Shown one piece after another: positions 24,421 through 33,591 of a stretch of 57,196 bases of DNA. The stretch's first letter is position 1; the number at the start of each line of letters is the position of its first letter. The stretch is from Pirellulaceae bacterium (lineage in GTDB: Bacteria; Planctomycetota; Planctomycetia; Pirellulales; Pirellulaceae), in assembly GCA_022446825.1 (NCBI GenBank), contig JAKVBY010000050.1:1-57196 (forward strand), given 5' to 3'. The translations under genes were made by a program, and so were the position numbers. The notes under the pieces were generated by a model. The model did not search any database. It saw nothing but the letters and a program-made list of their open reading frames with translations, and was not told where the DNA came from.

Positions 24421-24945
24421 ATGGCTTTAAGCTCACAGGGAGCACTTGGCTTTCCCGCCCCTGGGAAGACATTCCCAAACGCGCGAGTAAGCGCGAGTGT
24501 TCAAGGCGATATCGCGGAATTTCCGAATATGGCAAGCACCGATACAACCAACCCTGCAGACGGTCGTAAGACCATCTGTCGGCTGGTCCAGAACAACAGC
24601 GGCGGCGCGTTAAATGCTGGCGTTCGGTGCGTTGTTGCTGCGAATGGTTATCAAGTTTCTGGTGCCGCTGGTGCTGATGTTCGATTCGACGGTGCCGTTG
24701 ACCCGCAAGTACCTTCGGCTGGTGTCGCGGACCAAGAATGGTTCCTGCTGGTCGTCAGCGGACCAACAAAGTTGCTGTCAAGTGAAGCGATTGCCGCCGG
24801 GAACGATCTTGGTGGCGCTGCGTCTGGAAAAACTGAGGTACTAGACGCCGATGTCGCAGGCTTGACCGGAAAAGTTGGAAAAGCCGAAGCGGCGGCAGCT
24901 GGTGCTGATGCACTTTTCGCCGCCGATGTTTCGGGAGTGATTTAG
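24421..24945 (+). CDS. Capsid decoration / head protein (DUF2190-like)
   Basis: This 174-residue Ala/Gly-rich protein has MALSSQGALGFPAPGK at the N-terminus and beta-like repeats (GVRCVVAANGYQVSGAAGAD). It directly follows the capsid gene, as DUF2190-type decoration proteins do. GAGG precedes the ATG. A strong terminator follows it. Confidence 0.6.
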   Translation: MALSSQGALGFPAPGKTFPNARVSASVQGDIAEFPNMASTDTTNPADGRKTICRLVQNNSGGALNAGVRCVVAANGYQVSGAAGADVRFDGAVDPQVPSAGVADQEWFLLVVSGPTKLLSSEAIAAGNDLGGAASGKTEVLDADVAGLTGKVGKAEAAAAGADALFAADVSGVI

Positions 24946-24976
24946 TATCACGACGAAAATATGAAAAACGAAATCG

Positions 24977-25013
24977 CCGCTTACCGCGCAAGCGGTGGGC
25001 GGTGTTTTTTTTT
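24977..25013 (+). terminator. Strong Rho-independent terminator
   Basis: An 11-bp stem (CCGCTTACCGC pairing with GCGGTGGGCGG, with two G-T pairs) closes a GCAA tetraloop and is followed by TGTTTTTTTTT. It is the clearest terminator in the window. It separates the capsid genes from the terminase genes. Confidence 0.85.
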
Positions 25014-25022
25014 CAGGAAACC

Positions 25023-25508
25023 ATGATTTCTCCAACGAACAACAATGACGAGCTTCCAGCTGACCAAACGGATGCTGAACGCGCCCTCGCTAAAAAGGTG
25101 GGTCAATTTTCCCGCAAGCTTGGCAAGAGTGGTGCCGATGCGGCGACGGTTATGGAAGAGGTGTTCGGGACGATCATTGATCGCTTTGGTGGAGCCTCTC
25201 CACTGGGTGATTTCATTTACGACCAAGTCCGTGCGGTTGGCATCGAACGGAAAGGAACCAAGACCGGCCTGGATGCAGCAAGCTTCTTGTCAAAGATGCT
25301 ACGCGAAATATCAACCACTCCCGACGACGACCTTCCGGTCGATGCAGAGCAGCTGGAGGCACATCGACGCGAATTGTTTTGGGAGATCTTGAAGGGTCGA
25401 GAAGAGGACATGATCGATATTCTTCGGGCAAAAGGATACACGGTCATGGGCAAAGAAAAAGACGATTTATTCAATACAACGGCGACCGCAATTGACAATG
25501 GCAGCTAG
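25023..25508 (+). CDS. Probable small terminase subunit
   Basis: This 161-residue protein precedes the large terminase and overlaps it by 11 bases. Its N-terminal half is helical (ERALAKKVGQFSRKLGKSGA, DAATVMEEVFGTIIDRFGG) and could hold a DNA-binding domain. The C-terminus is charged and helical. AGGA lies before the ATG. The call rests on gene order; no sequence match is claimed. Confidence 0.5.
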   Translation: MISPTNNNDELPADQTDAERALAKKVGQFSRKLGKSGADAATVMEEVFGTIIDRFGGASPLGDFIYDQVRAVGIERKGTKTGLDAASFLSKMLREISTTPDDDLPVDAEQLEAHRRELFWEILKGREEDMIDILRAKGYTVMGKEKDDLFNTTATAIDNGS

Positions 25509-27231
25509 TATCACACAGCTTGAACACCGCCTTGAGCGGGCGAATCGCCTTGCCAGTAAAAAGGCCATGCAGGCATTGCGTCTTTTCCGCGCTCGACCGG
25601 ATCAGGCGAAAGTGTGGCATAGCAACGCAAAAGAACGGCAAGTGGGTGGCGGCAACCGTTCCAGCAAATCAACAGTGTGCGCGATTGAGTTCGCGAGTGT
25701 CGCCCAACAGATCCCTGTTCGGGACGTAGATGAAAATCTCCTCCCGATGAAGTGCCAGGGTCGCCGCCAACCGCTTGTTATGTGGTCAATTGGGCTCGGT
25801 GAGAGCCACATCAGCAACACAATTTTCCCGAAGCTGTTCCTGCCTGGTGCCTTCAAAATTATTCGCGATTTGAAGACGAACAAGTGGCGAACCTGGCGTG
25901 GCTACGATGACCCGGAAGACAAGGATCGGGAAGCAGATTCTCGCCCCGCACCACCTTTGATCCCTGCGGATAACATTGCCCGTTGGGGTTGGAATAAAAA
26001 GACGGTTAACTTGCCAGATCGAGTTGAACTTACCAGCGGCACAACCATTGTGTTTTTCACCTCAAAAGGCGACGTGCAGCAGGGAACCGACTGCGACTGG
26101 ATTTGGATAGACGAAGATATAGAGCGAGCCGAGCACTATATGGAATACATCGCTCGGTTGGTTGACCGGAAAGGTTTCTTGACCTGGAGTTCATGGCCGA
26201 AGATTGCGAACCCCGCACTTCTGAAACTTCATGAACGAGCAAAAGACCAGGAACTTGAGGTCGCCAAAGGCGAAAGAAAGACTGCGGACGCAGAGTATTT
26301 CAACTTCCGTTTTTCGTCCAACAACTTTCTTGATCCAGAAGAGAAACGCAAAACACTGGAAGCCTGGGGTAGCGAAGGCGAAGAGGTTCTTCGCGCGCGT
26401 GATCGTGGTGAATTTGTCACCGAATCAGTGCTTATGTATCCAAACTTCAGCCCCGAAATTCACGGCATCGATTTCCATAAAGACGCCGACGATATGACTC
26501 CTTTGGCAAGGTCAATCCATTTTGCTGGCCGAAAGATCCCAGCAGACTGGACACGGTATATGACACTGGACCCAGGCCACAACACGACAGCGATCTTATT
26601 CTTTGCCGTTCCGCCGCCAAGTGAATTCGAAAGCGATTTTGTTGTGCTGTACGACGAACTCTATTTGAAGCAGCACGACGCCAAAGGAACGGCGAAACAA
26701 ATCGCGGTAAAGAGTCGTGGCTACACCATCGAGCGTGCGATAGTGGATCGCCGGATGGCCCGACAAACGGCCACGGGAATCGGTCGCACCTTCAAAATGA
26801 TTTATGATGCGGCGTTGAAAGACGAACGCATCGTCTTTAATACCAACGGCTCCCAACTCATGCTTGGCTCCGACAATGTTGATGCGGGCATTCTTGCCGT
26901 TCGAGATTGGTTGGCAGTGCGAGATGATGGTACGTGCAAGCTTCAGGTAATGCTTGATCGTGTACCGAATTGGGTGAGCGAAATCAAAGCGTACCGGAAA
27001 CATATTCTCAAGGATAGTGTTGAGGATCGGCCTGCATCTGGCCAAAAGGATCACGCTATGGACGCGATGCGATACGGGGCGCTAGGTGATTTCACCTACG
27101 TCCCGCCGCCGCAACAAGTTCCCGAAGGCACAAGTCCCATTGTTGATCAATTTCATCGGATCATGCGTCCAGCAAAAAAAGAAGCAGCAGACCAAAGTTG
27201 GAACATGGGTCCAGTTCAATCGCTTGTTTGA
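25498..27231 (+). CDS. terL: Terminase large subunit
   Basis: This 577-residue packaging motor has a Walker A-like GGGNRSSKST at about 50-59, with K57, and a Walker B WIWIDEDIE with D205/E206. The RNase H-like nuclease carries D358 (TLDPGH), D417 (AIVDRR) and D518/D522 in KDHAMDAMRY. It cuts and packages concatemeric DNA through the portal. I chose the ATG at 25498, which lies inside the small-subunit gene. The typical GGNRSGKS is GGNRSSKS here, one change in the P-loop. Confidence 0.9.
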   Translation: MAASITQLEHRLERANRLASKKAMQALRLFRARPDQAKVWHSNAKERQVGGGNRSSKSTVCAIEFASVAQQIPVRDVDENLLPMKCQGRRQPLVMWSIGLGESHISNTIFPKLFLPGAFKIIRDLKTNKWRTWRGYDDPEDKDREADSRPAPPLIPADNIARWGWNKKTVNLPDRVELTSGTTIVFFTSKGDVQQGTDCDWIWIDEDIERAEHYMEYIARLVDRKGFLTWSSWPKIANPALLKLHERAKDQELEVAKGERKTADAEYFNFRFSSNNFLDPEEKRKTLEAWGSEGEEVLRARDRGEFVTESVLMYPNFSPEIHGIDFHKDADDMTPLARSIHFAGRKIPADWTRYMTLDPGHNTTAILFFAVPPPSEFESDFVVLYDELYLKQHDAKGTAKQIAVKSRGYTIERAIVDRRMARQTATGIGRTFKMIYDAALKDERIVFNTNGSQLMLGSDNVDAGILAVRDWLAVRDDGTCKLQVMLDRVPNWVSEIKAYRKHILKDSVEDRPASGQKDHAMDAMRYGALGDFTYVPPPQQVPEGTSPIVDQFHRIMRPAKKEAADQSWNMGPVQSLV

Positions 27232-27244
27232 GGGGAAGACTGTT

Positions 27245-27667
27245 ATGCCAGCATCACTAAGCCACATAAAAAGAATGCCGTACCTTGGCGAAGCCATCTC
27301 GTTCTACCCGTCTGGAAGAAAAGATGGGGGCGATGTTAATCCAGCATTTTGCGTGCGCGTTGACAATGATCGCGGGATAGTCAGCCTCTCGGTCCTTCAG
27401 TTGGGTGGCCTGTTGGGACGGCGAGGCATTTGGCACGTTGACGATCCGCGATTTGAGGAAAATCCTGAGTTGCGAGCAAAGAACGGTGCTTGGGATTTTG
27501 CTGAAAAGCCAATCCCAATCTCTGGCGTGGCGAAAATCGACTGGAAACACGAAGCCGCTCGATGGATCGAGCGGGGAGTCCCGGCAGAGCACATCGCAAC
27601 GATGCTCGAAGTTAAGGCTGCGGACGTTCAGGCTTTGTCACCTAACAAACTCGCAGGCAGAAAATGA
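27245..27667 (+). CDS. Hypothetical protein between terminase and portal
   Basis: This 140-residue protein has a beta-rich N-terminal half (FYPSGRKDGGDVNPAFCVRV) and a C-terminal HTH-like stretch (HEAARWIERGVPAEHIATML). GAGGGG lies upstream of the ATG. Its stop overlaps the portal start by ATGA. It may bind DNA or the terminase; no family recognised. Confidence 0.55.
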   Translation: MPASLSHIKRMPYLGEAISFYPSGRKDGGDVNPAFCVRVDNDRGIVSLSVLQLGGLLGRRGIWHVDDPRFEENPELRAKNGAWDFAEKPIPISGVAKIDWKHEAARWIERGVPAEHIATMLEVKAADVQALSPNKLAGRK

Positions 27668-29928
27668 TACAGTTGAATCCCCACGATATCGGTGCTCCTC
27701 AACAGGCACCTCGCGAAACGAACTTCACCAGCCCGTACGTTCAAGGATGGCTAGGGAAGATTCGTGAGGCCGAGCGGCACAAGACAGGCTTCAATGATGT
27801 TGCGAAGCAATGCATGAGCTTCTTTTCGGGAGCCATGAATTTTATGTGGGAATCGGACTTCTTCTCGAAACACATCGGTGTACCTTATTCGCCAAAATTC
27901 AAAATCTGCATCCAAAAGGGTTTTGAGTTGGTTAGCCTTTTTGGCCCCAGCCTTTATTGGAGAAATCCAGAGCGGACGGTCAAGTCTCGGGAGCAGTCCG
28001 CTCTCGATCCAGAGTTGTTTGCGGGTGATCCTGAAGCTGAGATGCTTTACCAACAGCTTTCGCAGGGATCTCAGCAAAGGAAAGTGTCAGCGGACATTGT
28101 TTCTCAATTGCTTGAATACTATCTAAACTACACTCCGAGCGAGCAACCTGGAGGCTTGGCATGGCATTCGACCGAAGCGATCACAGAGTGTTTGGTTAAG
28201 GGCCGTGGTTGCCTTTGGCCAAAGCCGTACAAGCCCGCTGGATCGGATCGAGTATTGACCGGCTCTTTCTATGATTCGGTAGACAATTTGTTGATCGACC
28301 CAGATGCGACGAGCCTGCAAGATGCACAGTGGATCGCGCAGCGAGTAGTGCAGCCGATCTGGCAAGTTGAAAAGGAGTTTGGCTACGCAGCAGGTGCTCT
28401 TTCAAGTTATGGCTCGCACGAATCTGCGATGAGTCAAGGCGAGCGAGGCGGCGACGAATGGGCTTCGGAACGCAAGGCCGGTAAGACATTTGATCTTTTG
28501 ACCTACTTCAAGGTCTATAGCAAAGGCGGGATCGGTGGTCGTCTTTCCGGCTTAAACGATGCGCAAAATCGACTGGGTCGGTCAATTGATCAGGTCGTGG
28601 GTGATCACGCCTACATTTGCGTTTCGCCAGCCGTCCCTTTCCCACTCAACGCACACCCGGAACAGATTCGCCACGCTTCCGATGATGAAACACGCCGTCG
28701 ATTCCAGTGGCCGATTCCCTTTTGGATGGATAACCGAGGCAGATGGCCGGTTGCGATCTTAGACTTCTACCGAAAGCCAAACGATCCTTGGGCAATTGCG
28801 CCACTGGCACCGGGGTTGGGCGAACTTACCTTCTTGAACATCATGATTTCGTCGATGTGCAATCGCATCCACACGGCAAGCCGCACGATCATTGGTGCAT
28901 CTGAGTCTCTGAGTCCAGCGGTAGAAAGTGCCATAAAATCCGGCGCAGATCTCGCTTACCTTAAGCTTGGCTCTCACGAGATGGAGCTTGAGAAATTGAT
29001 TAAGTTCATCGACACGCCAAATGTTAGCCGCGACGTTTGGGAAATCATTGATCGTGTCATGAATATGTTCGACCGGAGAACCGGACTCACCGAACTGATG
29101 AGCGGAATGAATCCAGGTGGCAAGGTGCCGCGAGTCGCATCGGATGTCAATGCACGGCAGCAGGCCGCAAGCATTCGCCCAGAGTACATGGCAACCAAAG
29201 TGGAAGATTGGATGTCGGATGTTGCTGACATGGAGAAACTATGTGCTCGTTGGTTTGTTGAGCCCCAACATTTGACCGGATTTATGGGGACCGCCGAGCA
29301 GCACCTCTGGGGCAAGTACATCAACTCAGAGCATCCTGAGCACATCGTGCGAGGATTCAAAGCGACGGTCATGGCTAATTCGGCGCGACGACCAGATAAG
29401 AATCGTGATGTTGAGAATCTTCAGCAAGCGATGCAGTACTTCTCGCAAGTCATCGCGCAGCATGGTTTCCAAACCGGAGATATGGAATCGTTCAATGAGC
29501 TTATCCGACTCTGGGGACGCAGTGTTGATCAAGATGTTGAAGGCATGATGCTCGAAGCACCAGAGCAGCCTGAAGGTCAGGGGCAGCCTGATCCGCAGCA
29601 AGAAGCCATTCAACAGAAAATGCAAATCGAGCAGGCTCAGTTCCAGAACAAGATGGAGCAGAGTAATCAACAGCACCAGCAACGGATGATGCAATCGCAA
29701 GAACAGCATAGTGCTCGCATGCAACAGGGCATGCAAAGTAACGAACAAAAAATGCTTGGCGCTATGACGCAATCCCAGGCGAAAAATCAAATGACCGCCC
29801 AGTCGTTTATTCAGGATTTGGGCCAGGACGATATCTCTCACAAGCAGGATCTTCAGCATACGGACGAGAAGCATCGCCTGCAAATCGCGCTCGCACGAAA
29901 CTCGGCAATACAAAACGCAAAGGAATGA
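27664..29928 (+). CDS. Portal protein
   Basis: This 754-residue protein has the size and order of a phage portal. The core has helical EAERHKTGFNDVAKQCMSFF, Trp-rich FGPSLYWRNPERT, and PNVSRDVWEIIDRVMNMFDR followed by RTGLTELMSGMNPG. The last ~120 residues are Gln/Met-rich and coiled (QQKMQIEQAQFQNKMEQSNQ). It would form the ring through which DNA enters and leaves the head. The long Gln-rich tail is longer than usual. Confidence 0.8.
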   Translation: MIQLNPHDIGAPQQAPRETNFTSPYVQGWLGKIREAERHKTGFNDVAKQCMSFFSGAMNFMWESDFFSKHIGVPYSPKFKICIQKGFELVSLFGPSLYWRNPERTVKSREQSALDPELFAGDPEAEMLYQQLSQGSQQRKVSADIVSQLLEYYLNYTPSEQPGGLAWHSTEAITECLVKGRGCLWPKPYKPAGSDRVLTGSFYDSVDNLLIDPDATSLQDAQWIAQRVVQPIWQVEKEFGYAAGALSSYGSHESAMSQGERGGDEWASERKAGKTFDLLTYFKVYSKGGIGGRLSGLNDAQNRLGRSIDQVVGDHAYICVSPAVPFPLNAHPEQIRHASDDETRRRFQWPIPFWMDNRGRWPVAILDFYRKPNDPWAIAPLAPGLGELTFLNIMISSMCNRIHTASRTIIGASESLSPAVESAIKSGADLAYLKLGSHEMELEKLIKFIDTPNVSRDVWEIIDRVMNMFDRRTGLTELMSGMNPGGKVPRVASDVNARQQAASIRPEYMATKVEDWMSDVADMEKLCARWFVEPQHLTGFMGTAEQHLWGKYINSEHPEHIVRGFKATVMANSARRPDKNRDVENLQQAMQYFSQVIAQHGFQTGDMESFNELIRLWGRSVDQDVEGMMLEAPEQPEGQGQPDPQQEAIQQKMQIEQAQFQNKMEQSNQQHQQRMMQSQEQHSARMQQGMQSNEQKMLGAMTQSQAKNQMTAQSFIQDLGQDDISHKQDLQHTDEKHRLQIALARNSAIQNAKE

Positions 29929-29929
29929 C

Positions 29930-30592
29930 ATGGAAAAAAAAGTAGAGCAAATCATTAACGAGGGGCTTGCCAAGTTTCCTGAAGTTTTGCGCGAGAAGGA
30001 TATCATCGCACTCCAGGGTCGGCTGTTCTCGTATTGCGTCATGCGACTTCGCGGCGAAAGCCACAATATGGCAGTCATGTTGGCTTCCCAGTCTGCTCCG
30101 AAGGCGGAAACTGACCGCGAATTATTTGAGGGAATCGGGACGTTGGATAAACAATTTGATGGCCGAGAGGTCGAACTCGGCCATGTGGTTAAGCAAGCCA
30201 AGTCCAAAGGCTACAATCCGCAGCCTCACGATATGTACATCTCGTCATTAGCCCGCTACCCAGGCGACCCGAAAGCCTTTGTGAGTCCAAGCGGTGGGCG
30301 CGGTCAAATCAAAGAGGTTTGCGAAAATCGCGGTTGGCAATGCGACGGCTCAGTCAAGGTGAAGGGCCGTCAGGCAGAAGCCGATCCGTTATCCGGTGCG
30401 CGACTCGCAGACGACCTTGCAGACCAGCAGATTGCTTCGCGTGCAATTAACGATCCAGCTATTTTGCGGGCCAGCAAGAAGGAAGCTCGCCAGCAAATGG
30501 CCATCGAACATGGGACGACCAGTTCCAACTTGGTTGGCGAGATGTCCCGCCGACCAAAAATTAAACCCGTCAACAAAAAGAAAGGGAAATAA
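29930..30592 (+). CDS. Hypothetical head-module protein
   Basis: This 220-residue basic protein starts 1 bp after the portal stop. Its N-terminus is helical (VEQIINEGLAKFPEVLREKD), and the middle has YNPQPHDMYISSLARYPGDP and GRGQIKEVCENRGWQCDGSV. The C-terminus is lysine-rich (IKPVNKKKGK). No family recognised. Confidence 0.6.
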   Translation: MEKKVEQIINEGLAKFPEVLREKDIIALQGRLFSYCVMRLRGESHNMAVMLASQSAPKAETDRELFEGIGTLDKQFDGREVELGHVVKQAKSKGYNPQPHDMYISSLARYPGDPKAFVSPSGGRGQIKEVCENRGWQCDGSVKVKGRQAEADPLSGARLADDLADQQIASRAINDPAILRASKKEARQQMAIEHGTTSSNLVGEMSRRPKIKPVNKKKGK

Positions 30593-30594
30593 CA

Positions 30595-30762
30595 ATGGTA
30601 TCTCCAGCCCTCAGGACTCGCCTGAATCAAATCTTTGGTCCCAACTCTATTGAGTTGATTCAGATCTTGACGCATGAAAATACCGCAGCCCCAGAGCCTG
30701 CACCACCTGCCCCAGAACCAGTGGTCGCCGTCGAAGAAGACGACGAAGATGACGACGAATGA
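30595..30762 (+). CDS. Small acidic-tailed protein
   Basis: This 55-residue frame starts 2 bp after the previous stop, with AGGG nearby. It has a helical N-terminus (LRTRLNQIFGPNSIELIQIL), a Pro/Glu linker and an Asp/Glu run (VEEDDEDDDE). Function unknown. Confidence 0.5.
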   Translation: MVSPALRTRLNQIFGPNSIELIQILTHENTAAPEPAPPAPEPVVAVEEDDEDDDE

Positions 30763-30790
30763 TTTTTTATTAAACGAAGGAGATTAAAAC

Positions 30791-31180
30791 ATGGGTAAAT
30801 CAACAGACAACGTAGTGCTCGACGCCGCACTCGACCACATAGTCGATAACTGCACCAAAATGACCATTTGCGAAAACGAACCGACGACCTACAACGAGGC
30901 CAATTTGGCCAAGGGCTCAGGCGGGAAAGCCCTCGCTGATCAGACCCTTTCATCTTCTGATTTCACAAAAGCAGACGGTGACGTTTCAGGCCGCAAGGTT
31001 ACTGTGGCGCAGAAGGCTAACATCACGGTTGATGTCAGCGGCACCGCCGACCATCGTGCCCTTCTCGATGTCGCGAACTCCAAGTTGCTCCAGGTGACTA
31101 CGGTTACCAGTCAAGCACTGGTCGCAGCCAATACGGTGACGGTTCCGGCCCATGACATTGAAATCCAAGACCCAACTTAG
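30791..31180 (+). CDS. Head or virion structural protein
   Basis: This 129-residue protein opens MGKSTDNVVLDAALDHIVDN and CTKMTICENEPTTYNEA, a pattern I recall in small virion proteins of several phages. It has repeated beta-like Val/Thr stretches (VTVAQKANITVDVSGTAD, LQVTTVTSQALVAANTVTV). GGAG precedes the ATG. It probably belongs to the head or neck. Confidence 0.6.
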   Translation: MGKSTDNVVLDAALDHIVDNCTKMTICENEPTTYNEANLAKGSGGKALADQTLSSSDFTKADGDVSGRKVTVAQKANITVDVSGTADHRALLDVANSKLLQVTTVTSQALVAANTVTVPAHDIEIQDPT

Positions 31181-31189
31181 TGATAAACA

Positions 31190-31993
31190 ATGCCAAAATT
31201 TTCTAACTTCAGAGATGCTGTTCGGGTCACAAGCACCAGTCAGGGCACCGGCAACATGGTGCTGGGCTCTGCTGTTGCTGGGTTTCAAGCGTTTAGCGAT
31301 GTGTTTAGCGCGGAAACTGAGCTTTATTACGAGATAGATGACGGTGTATCGTCGCGAGAAACTGGCAAGGGCAAGTGGCTTGTCGGAAATTCTCTTCAGC
31401 GAGATACGGTCATCTTCTCGACCAATAGCAATGCCAAAATCGACTGGCCCTCTGGGACCAAAGACGTGCGCCTCACGGTGTCTTCGGAGTTCCTGCGACC
31501 AGTGCACAATTACTATGGTGATAATACAACCAACGCTTCCTTCACTGTGAGCTATACGACTGCATCTGCTTGGCAAGACATTGGGTGGCCGGGGTCAACG
31601 GTAACCACCGTCCATTCATCACGCAGATCGTCGTTAAGCACAGGATGGAGACTATCGCCAGACTGGTCCTCTAGCGGCGACCTTAGCCCAACCGCTGGCG
31701 AGTACCTCAGTAATGCTATCGTATCTGGTTACGTCACATGCCCCGCAGCTGCCACAATTGAGATCGGCGTGGCGACACATTCAGGCACAGCGCCTCTGCC
31801 AGGAGAGTACTACACTGCTTATTTGCATGCCACGACCGGCTCATTCTTCTCGCATGTCGCGGTCAACCTTGAGCAGGCAGCGATTGAGAGCCTGCGGCCC
31901 GTGATGCGCACGGACGTTGTGCAGACCTACACTTTCCAAAAGCTTCGCTTCGCAGTCTGGGGCGGCGAAAGCAAATCCTTCATCGCGTTTTAG
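31190..31993 (+). CDS. Virion structural protein, beta-rich
   Basis: This 267-residue protein begins FRDAVRVTSTSQGTGNMVLG, then AVAGFQAFSDVFSAETELYY, like the N-terminal part of virion and tail fibre proteins that run GTGT..LG.AV.GF..F. The rest is Ser/Thr/Gly-rich and beta-like, with no repeats. A surface or tail role is likely. Confidence 0.55.
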   Translation: MPKFSNFRDAVRVTSTSQGTGNMVLGSAVAGFQAFSDVFSAETELYYEIDDGVSSRETGKGKWLVGNSLQRDTVIFSTNSNAKIDWPSGTKDVRLTVSSEFLRPVHNYYGDNTTNASFTVSYTTASAWQDIGWPGSTVTTVHSSRRSSLSTGWRLSPDWSSSGDLSPTAGEYLSNAIVSGYVTCPAAATIEIGVATHSGTAPLPGEYYTAYLHATTGSFFSHVAVNLEQAAIESLRPVMRTDVVQTYTFQKLRFAVWGGESKSFIAF

Positions 31994-32004
31994 GAATAAA
32001 AAAA

Positions 32005-32367
32005 ATGCCTACTGCAAAAAATCCGCCGATTGGTGCTGGGACAAAAATCGGGAGAGATGTCGGCACTCATAGTGTCACCATCCCAAGCGGGTCAACTTCG
32101 GCCACTCTGGGAATCGGACCAGCGGCTTGGGGAGTATTTCAGTTTCCCGCCGCAATGACTGGGACCAGCCTGACCATCCAGTTCAGTGTCGACAAAACAA
32201 ATTGGACGACCGTGCCCACCAGCGGGTCCGAGGCAAATCCAGTTTCGTTTGTTGCGAATCAGACAGTGCAAATCATGACGATTGCATTTTCATCCGGTTG
32301 GATTCGGTTTTTATCCAATGGTAGTGAAGCCGCAGACAGGGAAATTAAAGTCACGCTGAAGGGCTAA
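32005..32367 (+). CDS. Small virion protein
   Basis: This 120-residue Ser/Thr/Gly-rich protein (VTIPSGSTSATLGIGPAAWG) has a beta-sandwich look with no charged helices. It sits between two structural genes. No family recognised. Confidence 0.5.
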   Translation: MPTAKNPPIGAGTKIGRDVGTHSVTIPSGSTSATLGIGPAAWGVFQFPAAMTGTSLTIQFSVDKTNWTTVPTSGSEANPVSFVANQTVQIMTIAFSSGWIRFLSNGSEAADREIKVTLKG

Positions 32368-32370
32368 GGC

Positions 32371-33591
32371 ATGCCAAACGAAATGGATCTGTCATTGACG
32401 ACAGAAAGTTCCACGATCTGGACTTTCCAAGATGCGGTCGAGCATCTCTTGGATATTTTTGATCTCGACCGGAACAATGAATCGAATGTTCGGCAGGCAC
32501 GTCGTGCTGTTCTGCGCGCGTACCGTGAGCTTTACCACAAGCGACGTTGGACATACGGACATCGCCGGTTGATGATCACAACAGCAGCTTCGTTTAACAC
32601 GGGGACGCTAACCTACACAGCCAGTAATCGCACGGCTACTTTCACGTCAGCGATCCCTGCAGACGCTCGGCACCGCATGCTCAAGATCAACCGAATCCAT
32701 TACGATATTGTGGAGCGTGTAGACGCAAACAATCTCAAGCTTTCAACTGACAGCTCGCCTGACAGTGACCTCGCAGCCGGTACTACTTTCGAGCTTTACA
32801 GGGATTCCTTTCCGATCCCGTCTCAGGTAGTGAAGCTTCAAACGCTGACAGACATCACCTCATCCAGCCGCGAATTGGCCTACGTTACGCCAGATGAATT
32901 TACTTTTTTGACGCGAGGGCTAGCGAGCACATCACAGCCGACCTTCTACACTTTCGCTCGCGATGAAAATGATCCAAGCGGATACTCAATTCGTTTTGGA
33001 CACGCCCCAAATTCGCAACGAACCTACGAGGCTAGCGCAATTGTTGAAGGTCGGCCTTTGCGAATCGATAAGCATGCCAACACCTGCAGCGTCGTCACGG
33101 CAACCGATCCTTTGGTTGTGAATTTCGGGAGTAGTCTTCCTGAGCAAGTACGCTCTGGCTCTGTTATACGAATTTCGTCAACATCCGCCGAACCGACTGG
33201 ACCAGTGGGTTCTATTCGTGACAGTTCGGGAGACGATTCATACAACCTTCCGCTTTACGAACGGTACGTGTCAGAAAGAACAAACTCCACGAGCATCAAA
33301 GTGACTGAGGCAATCCCAGCGGATGTAACAACCGTGGGCTGCGTGATCAGTGACCCGATTGATGTCGAAGAGGGGGCAATGCAAACCGTTTTTGAATTGT
33401 ACGCAGAAGCCTACTTCAGTTCGTTCATTCGCACCTCTGGCGATGATCGGTTCAAGCGAATGGGAGACGCCAAAATGGCCCTTCGAGATGCCGCAGGATA
33501 CGACAATCGGACGCATAATATCAATGAGATGAGTTCAGCGACGAGCAATCGTTTGCGTGATATCGCCACCACCATTGACATGAGTTACTGA
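32371..33591 (+). CDS. Head-tail adaptor / neck-like protein
   Basis: This 406-residue protein has an N-terminal helical region (VRQARRAVLRAYRELYHKRRWTYGHR) typical of phage neck or tail-tube-A-like connectors, then a long beta-rich body. It precedes the His-repeat tail gene and overlaps its start codon. Position and the RRAVLRAYRELYHKRRW block support a connector role. I give no named family. Confidence 0.5.
   Translation: MPNEMDLSLTTESSTIWTFQDAVEHLLDIFDLDRNNESNVRQARRAVLRAYRELYHKRRWTYGHRRLMITTAASFNTGTLTYTASNRTATFTSAIPADARHRMLKINRIHYDIVERVDANNLKLSTDSSPDSDLAAGTTFELYRDSFPIPSQVVKLQTLTDITSSSRELAYVTPDEFTFLTRGLASTSQPTFYTFARDENDPSGYSIRFGHAPNSQRTYEASAIVEGRPLRIDKHANTCSVVTATDPLVVNFGSSLPEQVRSGSVIRISSTSAEPTGPVGSIRDSSGDDSYNLPLYERYVSERTNSTSIKVTEAIPADVTTVGCVISDPIDVEEGAMQTVFELYAEAYFSSFIRTSGDDRFKRMGDAKMALRDAAGYDNRTHNINEMSSATSNRLRDIATTIDMSY

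Noticed and set aside
29326-30207. 293-residue leftward frame under portal and neighbour
   Set aside because: It is antisense to the portal gene; its Leu/His-rich sequence reflects the Gln-rich coding strand.
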